Position numbers and translations under genes: made by a program. 64,000 nt of DNA, from assembly GCA_964546955.1 (NCBI GenBank), contig CAZJLP010000002.1:62001-126000 (forward strand), written 5' to 3'. Position 1 is the stretch's first letter; the number at the start of each line of letters is the position of its first letter. Source of the stretch: CAZJLP01 sp964546955 (GTDB lineage Bacteria > Verrucomicrobiota > Verrucomicrobiia > Opitutales > Opitutaceae). The notes beneath the pieces were generated by a model. The model had not been told where the DNA came from. It was given only the letters and a program-made list of their open reading frames with translations, and did not search any database. This document shows, in pieces, positions 41,662 to 51,806 of the stretch.

Positions 41662-44600
41662 ATGACCTCCCCTTCCAGCTTCGCGTTTCCACGTCGAACC
41701 TCCATGCGGATCTGGGCGGTGATCGCGATCGGCGTGGGGCTGTCGCTCCTTCTTTGGTGGGGAGAAGAAGCAGATATTCGGCGAGACCGACAGTTTCGAC
41801 TGGATCAACTCGCCGCCCGCATCAGCGAAGACATCCAGGTGCGTTTTGGCCGGGTCGAACAGAGCCTCTTCGGTCTTCGCGGACTTTATGCCACAAATGG
41901 AGCCTTTGATCGACCTCGCTGGGAGACCTACTTGGACCACCTGCAGGCCAACGGCTTAGAAGGCCTGTACGCCTATTCCTATTTGCGCCGGGTTACCCGC
42001 GAAGACGAGGCCACCTTCGTGGCGGAGATGCGGGCCGACGACCCTTCGTTTTCACTGCTCAAGCAAGGCGACCCGGCCGAGATGGCGGTCATCGTTTACC
42101 GCCGTGTCTATGGAAATCTAAAAGAGCCCGAGCACCGCGGAATCGATCGCGCTCCCAGCCCGGGCTGGCGGTCCAATATCGAATTCACGCGCCGCACCGG
42201 TTCGACTGGGATCACCGGCCCGGTCCCGGCGATCGGGGAACCCAACGGCGTGCGCATCGTGGTGATCCTTCCGATTTATCGCCCCAACCACCCTCTCGCC
42301 ACCGAGGCGCAGCGGGTTGCGGCCCACCACGGCTGGGTTGCGGCCGGCCTGCACCCCGCGATCTTTTTCGACAAACTCCATCAGGATCTCGGCCAGCAGG
42401 TTCGCATCGAGGTCGCGGATGTGACGAATGAGGGCAGCACCGCCTTGATCTACGGGGAGGACGGCGATCGCGAGCGCAGAACCGAGGAGGCGGAAAGCGC
42501 CGTGAGTCAAAGGATCTTCAATCGCGTCTGGCGGCTGCGGGTGAGCGCGCTGCCTGGTTTCCACGGGAACGACCAGCGATCTCTCGCGCTTCAGCTCTTT
42601 GGCGGAGGCGTGCTGACCACCTTGTTGATCGCCACGCTGGTCTGGAATCTTTCGCGGACTCAGCGCCGGGCGGTCAGCCTGGCCACCGATATGACCCGCG
42701 ACCTGCAGGAGCGCGAATGGGTACTGCGACAGGCGCAGCGAATCGCGAACATCGGGATTTCCATCTACGACTTCACGGAGAAGCGCACGTACTATTCCGA
42801 CGAATACCTGAAGCTGGTCGGACTTCCGACCGGGCGCGACCGGCCTCCCAGCGACGAGGAGATCCTCGCCGTGGTGCACGCGGAAGATCGCTCGCGCGCA
42901 CGCGATTGCATCATCACTTTTCGGGAAGGCCGGGCCGCTCCCACCCAGACTCTGCGCATCGTGCATCCGACGCGGGGCGAGCGGATCTTGCTGGTCGAGA
43001 AAGGCATTCTCCAAGTCGAAGGCGAACAACCGATGCGCGGCATCGGCATCGTGCAGGACATCACGGAGCGGGTGGTGACCGATCGCGCTCTCGCCGACAG
43101 CCACCGGCGCCTCGATCAGCTCATGGGTGCGATGCCCGGCGCGGTGTTCCAGCTTCGACGCACTCACCAGGGCGATATTTGTTTCGTCTTCCTCAGCGAG
43201 GGAGCGGCCAGCGTCTTTGGCATTCCGGCGGGGGATTTGATCGCCGATTGGTCTAAACTCACGGCTTTGATGGATTCCACCATGGCGGAGGTCTTTTCGG
43301 AATCGCTGGCGGAATCCGACCGAACCCTTTCTCCCTGGCATTGCGAAGCGCTGCTGCATTTGCCCTTCGGCGGGCAGCGCTGGGTGCGGTACAGCGCGAT
43401 ACCCGAACGCAGCCTGACGGAACCGGCAACCGTCTGGCATGGCGTCGTGATCGATATCACGTCGACGAAGCAGGCGGAACATTCGCTGCGCGAAAACGAG
43501 CAGCGCCTGCGCTTCACTCAATTCGCGATGGACCACGCGCGGGATGCCATGGCTTTCCTCGATCCCGATGGAAATCGGATCTATGTGAATGACGAGAACT
43601 GCCGGCTCACCGGCTATTCTCGGGACGAGCTGTTGCGCAGCAAGGCCTGGACATCGTTCCCCGATTTCAGCGAAGACGACTACCGGAAGCTGTGGATGCA
43701 TGTCAAACGCCACGGCACCCATACGATCGAAATGTCCATGCTGACGAAAACCGGCGAGCCCCAGCCGGTCGAAATGAGCGGGACCTTCATCGAATTCAGC
43801 GGGCGGGAGATCGTCTTCGCGATCGCGCGCGACGTGTCGTCCCGCAAAGCGGCCGAAAAAGCTTTGCGCGCGAGCGAGGAGCGGCTCCGGTTCACTCAAT
43901 TCGCGCTCGATCACGCGCAGGACATCGTCTCGATCATGGACCGCGACGGCAACCGGCTTTACGTGAGCGAGACCTTCTGCAATTTTACCGGCCGCACGCA
44001 CGCCGAGCTCCTGGTGACCAAGGTCTGGGAGGGCATTCCCTCGCTAAATCGGGAACGTTTCCACGCCCTCTGGGACGACGTCAAGCGCTGCGGCACGCTG
44101 TCGTTCGAAATCGAGCTTCTCACGCAGTCCGGCGAAAAGAAGCCGGTCGAAACAAACGCCTCTTATCTCAACTTCGGCGGCAAGGAAGCCGTCTGCACTA
44201 TCTCCCGCGATCTCACGGCCCGCAAGTCGGCCGAACTGGAAAAGAAACGGATGCAGCAACAGCTCCAAGAGACGCAGAAACTCGAGAGCCTCGGTGTCCT
44301 GGCCGGCGGGATCGCTCACGACTTCAACAATCTCCTCACCGGCATCCTCGGAAATGCCAGCCTCGCGCGCGATCGTCTGCCCGATAGCTCCGAGTTGCAT
44401 GAGCCGCTTCGTCAGATCGAACGGGCCTCCACCCGGGCGGCTGAACTGTGCCAGCAGATGTTGGCTTACGCGGGCAAGGGGCGGTTCATCGTCGAACCAA
44501 TCGACTTGTCCTCGCTCGTGGAGGACACGGCCAAGCTGCTCGACCTCTCGATCGGCCGTCGGGCGACCCTCGAACTTCGGCTTGGGCACGACCTGCCGGC

Positions 44601-45429
44601 CGTGCTCGCGGATGCGACTCAAATGCGGCAGATCGTCATGAACCTCGTGCTCAACGCGGCCGAAGCGATCTCCCACCCGCAGGGCAAAATCGTGGTCTCG
44701 ACGGGCGAAATGCGGATCGACCGGGCGTTCCTCGCCAGTGCCCGCGTGGCCGCGGATCTCACCGAAGGCCCGGGCGTTTACCTGGAGGTTTCCGACAACG
44801 GCGAAGGCATGAGCCGCGAGACCCTCGAGCGAGTTTTCGAACCGTTTTTCACCACGAAGTTCACCGGCCGCGGCCTCGGTCTCGCGGCCGTCTTGGGCAT
44901 CGTGCGCGCCCATCAGGGTGCCTTGCACGTGCAAAGCGAGCGGGGACGCGGGACTACCTTCCGCTTGGTGCTTTCACCTCATCACGAAGCGGCCCGCAAG
45001 ACCGCCTCCCTTCCCCCGTTTCGCGCCGCCCCCGACCGCAACCAAGGCCGCATTCTTGTCGTGGACGACGAGGAAAGCGTCCGCTCCGTCACGCGGCAGG
45101 CGCTCGAACGGACGGGTTTCGTGGTCGAGACGGCGGAGGATGGCGAGGTCGCGCTGGCCAAACTCGCTCCCGATCCGCGCCGTTTTCTCGTGATCCTTCT
45201 CGACTACACCATGCCGCGCTTGGACGGCGCGCAGACCCTCCGGGAAATCCTGCGGCTAAACCCGCAGGCTCGTGTCATTCTCATGAGCGGCTTTCCGGAA
45301 CAAGAGGCGCGCGAACGCCTGGGGCAGGATACCTTGGCGGGTTTTGTGCAAAAACCTTTCGATCTCCCTACCCTCCGCGCCCAAGTGGAGCGGGTGGCGA
45401 TGGCCGCGGCCAGTGTCGGCGCAGAGTGA
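41662..45429 (+). CDS. CHASE-PAS hybrid histidine kinase with C-terminal receiver
   Basis: The ATG at 41662 starts 1255 residues. TM1 (about 17-34: AVIAIGVGLSLLLWW) and TM2 (about 310-330: LFGGGVLTTLLIATLVWNLS) flank a periplasmic CHASE domain (YLDHLQANGLEGLYAYSYLR, the SNIEFTRRTGSTGITGPV stretch, then VVILPIYRP). Several PAS domains follow, two with the repeated LRFTQFA(M/L)DHA start. The HisKA is of the HDFNN type (GVLAGGIAHDFNNLLTG, His886), then HATPase_c and a C-terminal receiver with Asp1181 (LLDYTMPRLDG). A membrane sensor for a periplasmic ligand with an internal phosphorelay step. Monocistronic. Confidence 0.93.
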   Translation: MTSPSSFAFPRRTSMRIWAVIAIGVGLSLLLWWGEEADIRRDRQFRLDQLAARISEDIQVRFGRVEQSLFGLRGLYATNGAFDRPRWETYLDHLQANGLEGLYAYSYLRRVTREDEATFVAEMRADDPSFSLLKQGDPAEMAVIVYRRVYGNLKEPEHRGIDRAPSPGWRSNIEFTRRTGSTGITGPVPAIGEPNGVRIVVILPIYRPNHPLATEAQRVAAHHGWVAAGLHPAIFFDKLHQDLGQQVRIEVADVTNEGSTALIYGEDGDRERRTEEAESAVSQRIFNRVWRLRVSALPGFHGNDQRSLALQLFGGGVLTTLLIATLVWNLSRTQRRAVSLATDMTRDLQEREWVLRQAQRIANIGISIYDFTEKRTYYSDEYLKLVGLPTGRDRPPSDEEILAVVHAEDRSRARDCIITFREGRAAPTQTLRIVHPTRGERILLVEKGILQVEGEQPMRGIGIVQDITERVVTDRALADSHRRLDQLMGAMPGAVFQLRRTHQGDICFVFLSEGAASVFGIPAGDLIADWSKLTALMDSTMAEVFSESLAESDRTLSPWHCEALLHLPFGGQRWVRYSAIPERSLTEPATVWHGVVIDITSTKQAEHSLRENEQRLRFTQFAMDHARDAMAFLDPDGNRIYVNDENCRLTGYSRDELLRSKAWTSFPDFSEDDYRKLWMHVKRHGTHTIEMSMLTKTGEPQPVEMSGTFIEFSGREIVFAIARDVSSRKAAEKALRASEERLRFTQFALDHAQDIVSIMDRDGNRLYVSETFCNFTGRTHAELLVTKVWEGIPSLNRERFHALWDDVKRCGTLSFEIELLTQSGEKKPVETNASYLNFGGKEAVCTISRDLTARKSAELEKKRMQQQLQETQKLESLGVLAGGIAHDFNNLLTGILGNASLARDRLPDSSELHEPLRQIERASTRAAELCQQMLAYAGKGRFIVEPIDLSSLVEDTAKLLDLSIGRRATLELRLGHDLPAVLADATQMRQIVMNLVLNAAEAISHPQGKIVVSTGEMRIDRAFLASARVAADLTEGPGVYLEVSDNGEGMSRETLERVFEPFFTTKFTGRGLGLAAVLGIVRAHQGALHVQSERGRGTTFRLVLSPHHEAARKTASLPPFRAAPDRNQGRILVVDDEESVRSVTRQALERTGFVVETAEDGEVALAKLAPDPRRFLVILLDYTMPRLDGAQTLREILRLNPQARVILMSGFPEQEARERLGQDTLAGFVQKPFDLPTLRAQVERVAMAAASVGAE

Positions 45430-45559
45430 GTGTTCGGGAACCTCCCTGAAATCTAGTGCGCGGCAGAGGATGGAACGCCGAAGCCCGCGGGATCGCGCCG
45501 GGTTGCGCCGTTAATTTTCATCGCCCGCCGCGCCACCGGCGCTTTTCATCCCTCCCTGA

Positions 45560-46537
45560 ATGAAAGTGCTCGTGACCGGCGCGGCCGGTTTCATCGGTTT
45601 CCACGTTTGCCGGCGATTGGCCGCATCGAAGCGCTGTGAGGTGCTCGGTCTCGACAACTTAAACGAATATTATTCGGTCGAGTTGAAACGGGCGCGTCTC
45701 GCCGAGTTGGAGCCGCTGGAAAACTTTCGCTTCTTGAAAGGCGACCTATCGGATGCCCCCGCCTTTCGCGGGATCTTCGACCACTTCCGCCCGGACTACG
45801 TCGTGCATCTCGCCGCTCAAGCCGGCGTGCGTTTCAGCACAGAGAATCCCGCCGCCTACGTTCAAAGCAATATCTCAGGCTTCCTTAACGTCCTCGAAGC
45901 CTGTCGCGCCCGACCGCCCAAACACACGATTTTCGCATCTTCGAGCAGCATCTATGGAGCGGGGGCCGCGATTCCGTTTTCGGAGGACCAGATCACCGAC
46001 CAACCTATCTCCTTTTACGGCGCCACCAAGAAGAGCAATGAATTGATGGCGTACAGTTACGCCCACCTCTACGGCCTCGCCATCACCGGTCTTCGCTTTT
46101 TCACGGTTTATGGCCCTTGGAGCCGTCCCGACATGTCGCCGATCCTTTTTGCAAAGGCGATATGCGAGGGCACCCCATTGAGGCTGTTCAACGAAGGGAA
46201 GTCGCTGCGCGATTTCACCTACATCGATGACATTGTAGACGGTGTGCTGAAAGTTCTGCTTTATCCGCCCGACAAGCCGCCGATCCCACCCTATCGCGTT
46301 TTTAATCTCGGTCACCACCGACCGGTTGAAATGCGGCTGTTTGTCCAGATGCTCGAGGAACTGTTGGGGCGCAAGGCGACCATCGAACTTCTGCCTCCTC
46401 AGCCGGGCGACATGCCCGAGACTTGCGCCAGCATCGACCGCATCCGCGCCGCCGTGGGGTTTGAGCCCAAAACCTCCCTGGATAAAGGCCTCCAGCAGTT
46501 CGTCGGTTGGTTCAAGAAGTACTATGCGATCGCGTGA
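45560..46537 (+). CDS. UDP-glucuronate 4-epimerase-like NAD-dependent epimerase
   Basis: The 325-residue short-chain dehydrogenase has the Rossmann motif GAAGFIG at residues 7-13, catalytic Tyr153 and Lys157 in SFYGATKKSNE, and a Ser in FASSSSIYG. The phrase FFTVYGPWSRPDMSPILFAK and the LFNEGKSLRDFTYIDDIVDG block are close to bacterial UDP-glucuronate 4-epimerases, which make UDP-galacturonate for surface polysaccharides. Cytoplasmic. UDP-glucose 4-epimerase is the main alternative. No other sugar genes lie next to it. Confidence 0.88.
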   Translation: MKVLVTGAAGFIGFHVCRRLAASKRCEVLGLDNLNEYYSVELKRARLAELEPLENFRFLKGDLSDAPAFRGIFDHFRPDYVVHLAAQAGVRFSTENPAAYVQSNISGFLNVLEACRARPPKHTIFASSSSIYGAGAAIPFSEDQITDQPISFYGATKKSNELMAYSYAHLYGLAITGLRFFTVYGPWSRPDMSPILFAKAICEGTPLRLFNEGKSLRDFTYIDDIVDGVLKVLLYPPDKPPIPPYRVFNLGHHRPVEMRLFVQMLEELLGRKATIELLPPQPGDMPETCASIDRIRAAVGFEPKTSLDKGLQQFVGWFKKYYAIA

Positions 46538-46708
46538 ACGGTCGGCGCCGGCGAGGAATCCGCTTTGCAGATCCGACTACGAACCCCATTTCCCCAAACC
46601 CTGGGACCTCGTTTGTCCCACCCCCTGCAGTAACCTCAGGTCGAATCTCGCGTTTTCATCCTCGATCCTGTCGCAGACGGCGCATTGCCTCGGGCGCACC
46701 CTTTTTGA

Positions 46709-47080
46709 ATGAAAACGATCCTCCTTCTCGTCCTCTCCAATATTTTCATGACGCTCGCTTGGTACGGCCACCTCAAATTCAAGTTCCTGGAGGGAAAGTC
46801 CTTGGCCGTGATCATTCTCGTGTCCTGGGGGATCGCTTTTTTCGAATACTGCCTGATGGTCCCTGCGAACCGCGCCGGGTACTTGTCGGGAACGTTCAGC
46901 GGGTATCAACTGAAGATCATCCAGGAGGTGATCACGCTGGCGGTCTTTATCTTCTTTGCCGCCATCGTTCTGAAAGAACGGCTAACCTGGAACTATGCCG
47001 TCAGTTTTGGCCTGATCCTTCTGGCGGTCTACTTTGCCACTGCTTTTAAACCCGGGAATACTCCCGGGAGCAGTGACTGA
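46709..47080 (+). CDS. DUF486 / DMT-family small membrane protein
   Basis: The 123-residue protein has four transmembrane helices, the first being TILLLVLSNIFMTLAWYGHL. The HLKFKFLEGKSL loop, the phrase AFFEYCLMVPANRAGY and the SGYQLKIIQEVITLAVFIFF helix are diagnostic for DUF486, a branch related to small drug/metabolite transporters. Substrate unknown. It lies 77 bases upstream of recA on the same strand, but with its own hairpin at its 3' end. Confidence 0.9.
   Translation: MKTILLLVLSNIFMTLAWYGHLKFKFLEGKSLAVIILVSWGIAFFEYCLMVPANRAGYLSGTFSGYQLKIIQEVITLAVFIFFAAIVLKERLTWNYAVSFGLILLAVYFATAFKPGNTPGSSD
47051..47068 (+). terminator. Hairpin at the 3' end of the DUF486 gene
   Basis: CCCGGGA, a four-base loop and TCCCGGG form a perfect seven-pair stem that overlaps the last codons of the DUF486 gene. 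There is no T-run, so it may slow polymerase or protect the 3' end rather than fully terminate. Confidence 0.45.
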
Positions 47081-47157
47081 TCCGCTCGGCGCTTGCGTGC
47101 CTCTCGGAATCCAACACGGTTCGATCACTACGATCTCAACTCAACGATTCTTCTCCC

Positions 47158-48264
47158 ATGTCCAAAGCCGCCACTGCCCGAGCCGAAACTGTCGAAAAAG
47201 TAAAATCTTCGGCCCCCGCCGCTGCCTCGAAAGAGCGCAACGATCCTGCCCGGGATAAAAACATCGAGCTCGCGCTGTCCTCGATCACCAAACAGTTCGG
47301 CGACGGCTCGATCATGCGTTTAGGCGACGCGAAAAAGATGCAGGTTGAAACGCTTTCGACCGGCTCTCTCGCGATCGATCTCGTGCTGGGCGTGGGCGGG
47401 CTGCCCCGCGGCCGCATCGTGGAAATCTACGGTCCGGAGTCGTCCGGCAAAACCACCTTCTGCTTGAGTCTTATCGCCGAGGCCCAGCGCAAGGGCGGGC
47501 TGGCGGCGTTCATCGACGTCGAACACGCCCTCGATCCCAAATATGCCCGTATCGTCGGGGTAAATCTGGACGACTTGCTCGTCTCACAGCCCGATTCGGG
47601 CGAAGACGCGCTCAACATCACCGAGACCCTCATCCGCTCCAACGCGATCGACGTCATCGTGATCGATTCCGTTGCCGCGCTCATCTCAAAGCAGGAGCTC
47701 GACGGCCAGATGGGCGACGCCACCGTCGGCTCCCAGGCGCGGCTGATGAGCCAGGCCATGCGCCGGCTGACCGCCGTCGTGAGCAAGACAAAGTGTATTT
47801 GCGTATTCACTAACCAAATACGGGAAAAGATCGGCGTCATGTTCGGCAATCCGGAGACCACCCCCGGCGGCCGCGCGTTGAAATTTTTCTCGTCCATCCG
47901 CATCGACATTCGGCGCAAGGACCAGATCAAGACGCCTGACGGCAAGGTCGTGGGCAATCGCACCAAGATCAAAGTCGTCAAGAACAAGGTCGCTCCGCCC
48001 TTCACCGAGTGTGAGTTCGACATCATGTACGACGAGGGCATCTCCCGCACGGGTTCGGTGCTGGACCTGGGGCTCGAGCATAAAATCCTCGAAAAGAAGG
48101 GCGCTTGGATCGCTTACCAGGGCGAACTCATCGGCCAGGGGCGCGACGCCGCGAAGCAGACCTTGAAAGAAAAACCCGAGCTCGCCGAAAAAATCACGAA
48201 ACTCGTGATGGAAAAAGTCACGGTAACCGGCGGCGCCAGCGTAGCCGCGCTTCCCGCGGAGTAG
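47158..48264 (+). CDS. recA: Recombinase RecA
   Basis: The 368-residue RecA promotes homologous pairing and activates the SOS response. Walker A is GPESSGKTT at residues 92-100 and Walker B is VIVIDSVAAL near residue 163. The L1 and L2 DNA loops are intact (QMGDATVGSQARLMSQAMRR; IGVMFGNPETTPGGRALKFF). A 25-residue Ala/Lys-rich extension precedes the core, making it slightly longer than the E. coli protein. The start follows TTCTTCTCCC with no Shine-Dalgarno site. No LexA-type operator could be recognised by eye. Confidence 0.98.
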   Translation: MSKAATARAETVEKVKSSAPAAASKERNDPARDKNIELALSSITKQFGDGSIMRLGDAKKMQVETLSTGSLAIDLVLGVGGLPRGRIVEIYGPESSGKTTFCLSLIAEAQRKGGLAAFIDVEHALDPKYARIVGVNLDDLLVSQPDSGEDALNITETLIRSNAIDVIVIDSVAALISKQELDGQMGDATVGSQARLMSQAMRRLTAVVSKTKCICVFTNQIREKIGVMFGNPETTPGGRALKFFSSIRIDIRRKDQIKTPDGKVVGNRTKIKVVKNKVAPPFTECEFDIMYDEGISRTGSVLDLGLEHKILEKKGAWIAYQGELIGQGRDAAKQTLKEKPELAEKITKLVMEKVTVTGGASVAALPAE

Positions 48265-48290
48265 TTTAGGCCCGGCTCGGACGCTGGTCT

Positions 48291-48323
48291 ACGTCGCAGA
48301 GCTTCCTTAGGAGCTCTGCAACG
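48291..48323 (+). terminator. Hairpin after recA
   Basis: GCAGAGCT (48296-48303) and AGCTCTGC (48312-48319) pair perfectly, extended by outer ACGT/ACGT arms, 26 bases after the recA stop. No T-run follows. A second stem, CCCGCCG/CGGCGGG, lies at 48350-48367 inside the repeat described at 48339. Confidence 0.55.
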
Positions 48324-48338
48324 TGGCAAACCGAAGAC

Positions 48339-48367
48339 AAAAGGTGGCGCCCGCCGTCTCCGGCGGG
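48339..48367. repeat. Half copy of the GGTGG..CCACC repeat after recA
   Basis: AAAAGGTGGCGCCCGCCG followed by TCTCCGGCGGGC matches the left arm of the repeat at 56387. The right arm is replaced by unrelated sequence. Confidence 0.45.
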
Positions 48368-48439
48368 CTGTTGGGCGTCGGTGTCTCCCCGACGCTTGCG
48401 AAACATTCTCCGGGTCCCTAGGTCCTAATCGCCATCGTT

Positions 48440-49243
48440 ATGCCCTACCTGCGCTTCCCCTTTTCCTTTTCTCCCGGACTGTTCGCTCTATCGCTTGCCC
48501 TGACTTTTGCCGCCGCGGCAGCCCAGGACAGCGCGCCGCGGCTCGCCCCGTCTACATTGGAGGGCCTGCAAAAATCCGCGGCCGGAGGCGATGTCGACTC
48601 CGCTTATGACTTGGCGGAACGCCACTTGCGCGGCGAAGACGTGGCGAAGGATATTCCGAAGGCGCTTAAACTTTACGAACAAGCCGCCAAGGGTGGACAC
48701 GCGAACGCCGCCTTCAGGGTGGGCAAAATTTACGAGGACGGCGAACTCGTGCCGAAGGATGGAGCCAAAGCGGCCGAATTTTATCGCCCGGCTGCGGCGG
48801 CTGGCGTGATGGAAGCCCAGCATAACTTGGGTGCGATGTACGCCTCAGGTCGCTTGATAAAACGCAATTACACCGAAGCACTCGCCTGGCTGATTCTCGC
48901 GACAAAGAACGGCGATACCTCCGGTCACGAACAGAAACTGCGAGACCATCTTGGTCCTCAACGAGCTCATTTAATTGCGGCGGCCGAGAAGCGCGCCGAA
49001 GAGCTCGCAAAGGGAGGACCTGAAGCCGCTCTGCCGCCCGTTGGAACGGCGCCCGCCGGTGAAGCGGCTGGAAAACCGAGCCTCACACCGCCCACCCCAA
49101 CCGCGCCTTCAGGCCCGGCACCGAAGGTCACGGCTCCGTCTTTCGAGAAGATTGCCCCGCCCAAAATCGATTTGGCCCCCCCGCCGGTTCCAGCTCCGGC
49201 CCCTTCGGCGGAAAAGACCTCGCCTCCAGCCACTAAGAAGTAG
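48440..49243 (+). CDS. Secreted Sel1-repeat protein
   Basis: The protein has 267 residues. A signal peptide (SPGLFALSLALTFAAAAAQD) is followed by about three Sel1-type TPR repeats at residues ~45-160 (DVDSAYDLAERHLRGEDVAK, HANAAFRVGKIYEDGELVPK, MEAQHNLGAMYASGRLIKRN), an adaptor fold for protein-protein contacts. The last ~90 residues are a low-complexity Pro/Ala tail (PTPTAPSGPAPKVTAPS). Probably periplasmic. Partners unknown. Independent of recA. Confidence 0.85.
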   Translation: MPYLRFPFSFSPGLFALSLALTFAAAAAQDSAPRLAPSTLEGLQKSAAGGDVDSAYDLAERHLRGEDVAKDIPKALKLYEQAAKGGHANAAFRVGKIYEDGELVPKDGAKAAEFYRPAAAAGVMEAQHNLGAMYASGRLIKRNYTEALAWLILATKNGDTSGHEQKLRDHLGPQRAHLIAAAEKRAEELAKGGPEAALPPVGTAPAGEAAGKPSLTPPTPTAPSGPAPKVTAPSFEKIAPPKIDLAPPPVPAPAPSAEKTSPPATKK

Positions 49244-49466
49244 CGTTCACTTGCTGCCCGCCGGAGCGTTTCGCTGCTCACTTCTTTTTTCTGATCCTGG
49301 CAGCATTAACCGCTGAGAAGTAGCGGCCCGCCCGTGCGCCGAGCTCTTTCTTCGGCCGATCTCGGCAAATCGGGGGTCGCGGACGAGGGAGGGATGGAAG
49401 GACCTCCACCATTCTACTCCCCGCTTGAGGTACCCGCGCCGCTCCTCGTAAGCTCGCGAACGCGCC

Positions 49467-51518
49467 ATGCTCCTTCTCTGGGGAATTTTTGTCGGTTTGA
49501 TCGGTTTGGTCATCTTTCGCGCCAATAAGCTTCGCGCCGCCAACCGGTACTTCAGCGTTTACATGTTCGGCACTGCTGCGTGGGTGGTGAATCACCACTT
49601 CGTCCAGCAAGGAGGCGGCGATGCGATTCTTCACCTGCGGATTGGACCGGCTCTCGCCTCGTTCTTCCCGGCCGCCATCGGCATGGTGCGGGAAGCGATC
49701 CTCAACAACAAAGTCACCCTGCCCGCGCTGATCACAAAATCTGCGCCCTGGCTGGTCATCGGGGTGCTTCTCGCGGCGCCGACTGTGACCCAGTGGTTTT
49801 TGCCCTCGGGACCGGGCGTCACCGGTCCCCACTACGGCCTCGGCTACGTGCTTCAACACATCGGCCTCGCTGCGGCCATGCTCTATCAAGGTTGGCTGGG
49901 CCTGCGCACCTTAAACCAAGTAACGGGACCGCGCCGCACCGAAATGATCGTGGCGGTCATCATGATGGCGATCTGCGTCGGCATCATCAGCATCCTGATG
50001 GCTTCGCGCAGCTGGACGGACGTCGAAATCACTCGTTCGTATCCTATCAAGATCATTGTTTTCGGCTACATCCTTTGGCTCGCGTGGACGATCGCGGGGC
50101 GCCAGATCTACGATGCCAAATACTTGTTCTCCCTCGCGCTGCAGGGCGCGGCGATCCTCCTCGTCACGGCGGGCGCGTTTATCCTGGCGGAAACGCTCCT
50201 CACGCGGCTCGGGACGTGGGCCGAATGGACCCCAAAAATCGTCGCCTGCGTCATCGCGGCCGGCATCGGCATGCTGCTCACGCGCCGGTTTTTCCGCCGC
50301 TACATGGCGTTGCTCTCCGAGGATACAGCCATCTTTCAAGACAAGGTGGCCGGCGTCATTCGGAGTTCGCTCAATCACGAAGTGGCGTTGGGCGAGGTCG
50401 AGCGCCTGTTTGCCGACTACTGCGGCACGGTCACGGCGTTCATTCTGCAAGAGCTTTCGCCGGGGCGCTACGAACGCGGCGGCGTGATCATCGACAAAAA
50501 GGATTTTTCCTGGTCGGAGTTTAAGCAAGTTTCCTGGCTGACCCCGGATGGAATCGACCCCGCCCTACTCAAAGGCCCCGGGACAAAGGCGAGGCAATGG
50601 TTAGAGGCTCAATCGGCCACGCTCGTCCTGCTCTCCTCGCCCTGCGCCCACCATCCTGGAATTGCGCTCGTGTGTGGATGCCGCCGTTCCGCCTCGAGCT
50701 ACACTTATCAGGAAATTGCTCGTCTGGCGTTGATGATCGATTCGGCAGCAGTCGCTCTCGCCATGATCGAGGCGAGTGCCCGCGCGCAGAAATCCGGGCA
50801 GCTGGCCGCGCTCGGGCTCATCGGCGCCACCGTCGCCCACGAAATCAAACAGCCGCTGGCGGCCATTCGCATGTTCATGACGATGCTGCCGAATCAGTAT
50901 AACGACCCCGCTTTCCGCGCCGAGTTCTTCCCACTCATGCCCAAACAGATCGCGGAAGTGGAGAACACCCTCTTCAGTTTTCTGCGTCTGGGCCGCTCCG
51001 AGGAGACCGTCCAACCCGTCCACTTCCTCGCCCACGAAGTCGCCGCGGAGGTGGTGAAGCTGATCCAACCCAAGGCGCGCGAACACGAAGTCGAACTGAC
51101 AACCTGCTTCGACACGGAAGACATCATTTACGCCGATCCTCAGGTCTTGAAAAAAGCCCTGCTCAATCTCGGACTCAACGCAATCCAGGCGATGGCTCAG
51201 GCTCCGGCTCCGCGCGAACTCCGCGTCTCCATTGGAAGCGGGGCCGGCCGGGTCTTCATCTCGGTCCGCGATTCGGGTCCGGGTCTGCCGGAAGAACTGA
51301 TCGAGAAGATCTTTCAGCCCTTCGTGACGTCGAAGACCGATGGTTTTGGCCTCGGTCTATACATCACGAAACAAGAAATCGCGCGCGTGGGCGGCGAAAT
51401 CGTCGCGCGCAACCGCCGCGAGGGCGGGGCATCGTTTGAAATCAGCTTTCCGGTTGCCCTGCCCGACTTGAAACCGGCTGAAGCGGTCATGCCGGCCGCA
51501 GCGAGAAAAACCGCATAG
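49467..51518 (+). CDS. Membrane sensor histidine kinase with N-terminal 7TM-type region
   Basis: The protein has 683 residues. Roughly the first 280 hold about eight hydrophobic helices (MLLLWGIFVGLIGLVIF; SAPWLVIGVLLAAP; ALQGAAILLVTAGAFILAE), like the membrane part of PrsK-type kinases. A GAF-like region follows (~300-430). The H-box is TVAHEIKQPLAAI with His458, and HATPase_c shows NLGLNAIQAM, DSGPGLPEEL and GFGLGLYIT. The frame is open upstream only to 49467. The signal is likely sensed in the membrane. No response regulator gene is adjacent, so its partner lies elsewhere. Confidence 0.9.
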   Translation: MLLLWGIFVGLIGLVIFRANKLRAANRYFSVYMFGTAAWVVNHHFVQQGGGDAILHLRIGPALASFFPAAIGMVREAILNNKVTLPALITKSAPWLVIGVLLAAPTVTQWFLPSGPGVTGPHYGLGYVLQHIGLAAAMLYQGWLGLRTLNQVTGPRRTEMIVAVIMMAICVGIISILMASRSWTDVEITRSYPIKIIVFGYILWLAWTIAGRQIYDAKYLFSLALQGAAILLVTAGAFILAETLLTRLGTWAEWTPKIVACVIAAGIGMLLTRRFFRRYMALLSEDTAIFQDKVAGVIRSSLNHEVALGEVERLFADYCGTVTAFILQELSPGRYERGGVIIDKKDFSWSEFKQVSWLTPDGIDPALLKGPGTKARQWLEAQSATLVLLSSPCAHHPGIALVCGCRRSASSYTYQEIARLALMIDSAAVALAMIEASARAQKSGQLAALGLIGATVAHEIKQPLAAIRMFMTMLPNQYNDPAFRAEFFPLMPKQIAEVENTLFSFLRLGRSEETVQPVHFLAHEVAAEVVKLIQPKAREHEVELTTCFDTEDIIYADPQVLKKALLNLGLNAIQAMAQAPAPRELRVSIGSGAGRVFISVRDSGPGLPEELIEKIFQPFVTSKTDGFGLGLYITKQEIARVGGEIVARNRREGGASFEISFPVALPDLKPAEAVMPAAARKTA

Positions 51519-51806
51519 AGAGACGGCGGGCAGGAAACCGCTCATCACCCCTAACTGTCACCCATCGACCGGTTCTCAGCTTGTCGTCCTCGAGCGGAAA
51601 CGAGTGACGAGAAGCGTTACCAACAACGGCAATCGCACCACCAATGAGCACTCACGAGGAGACGTGAGCGGCTTAGATCCTTTTTTGTTAAACCGCACCT
51701 CCTTCGCGACCCAGTCTAATACCGGTCATTCCTAATCCTCCTTTGGTATTATTGTTTCCCCTCGTCGCTCGTCATTTCGGCTGCACCTCCGTAGGGTGAC
51801 GCCCGC

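Noticed and set aside
42118..44001. Leftward 627-residue frame inside the CHASE kinase gene
   Set aside because: Shadow of the kinase; the kinase frame shows CHASE, PAS and HisKA motifs in order.
47081..47157. tRNA-like GGTTCGATC near 47119
   Set aside because: No pairing acceptor, D or anticodon stems around it.
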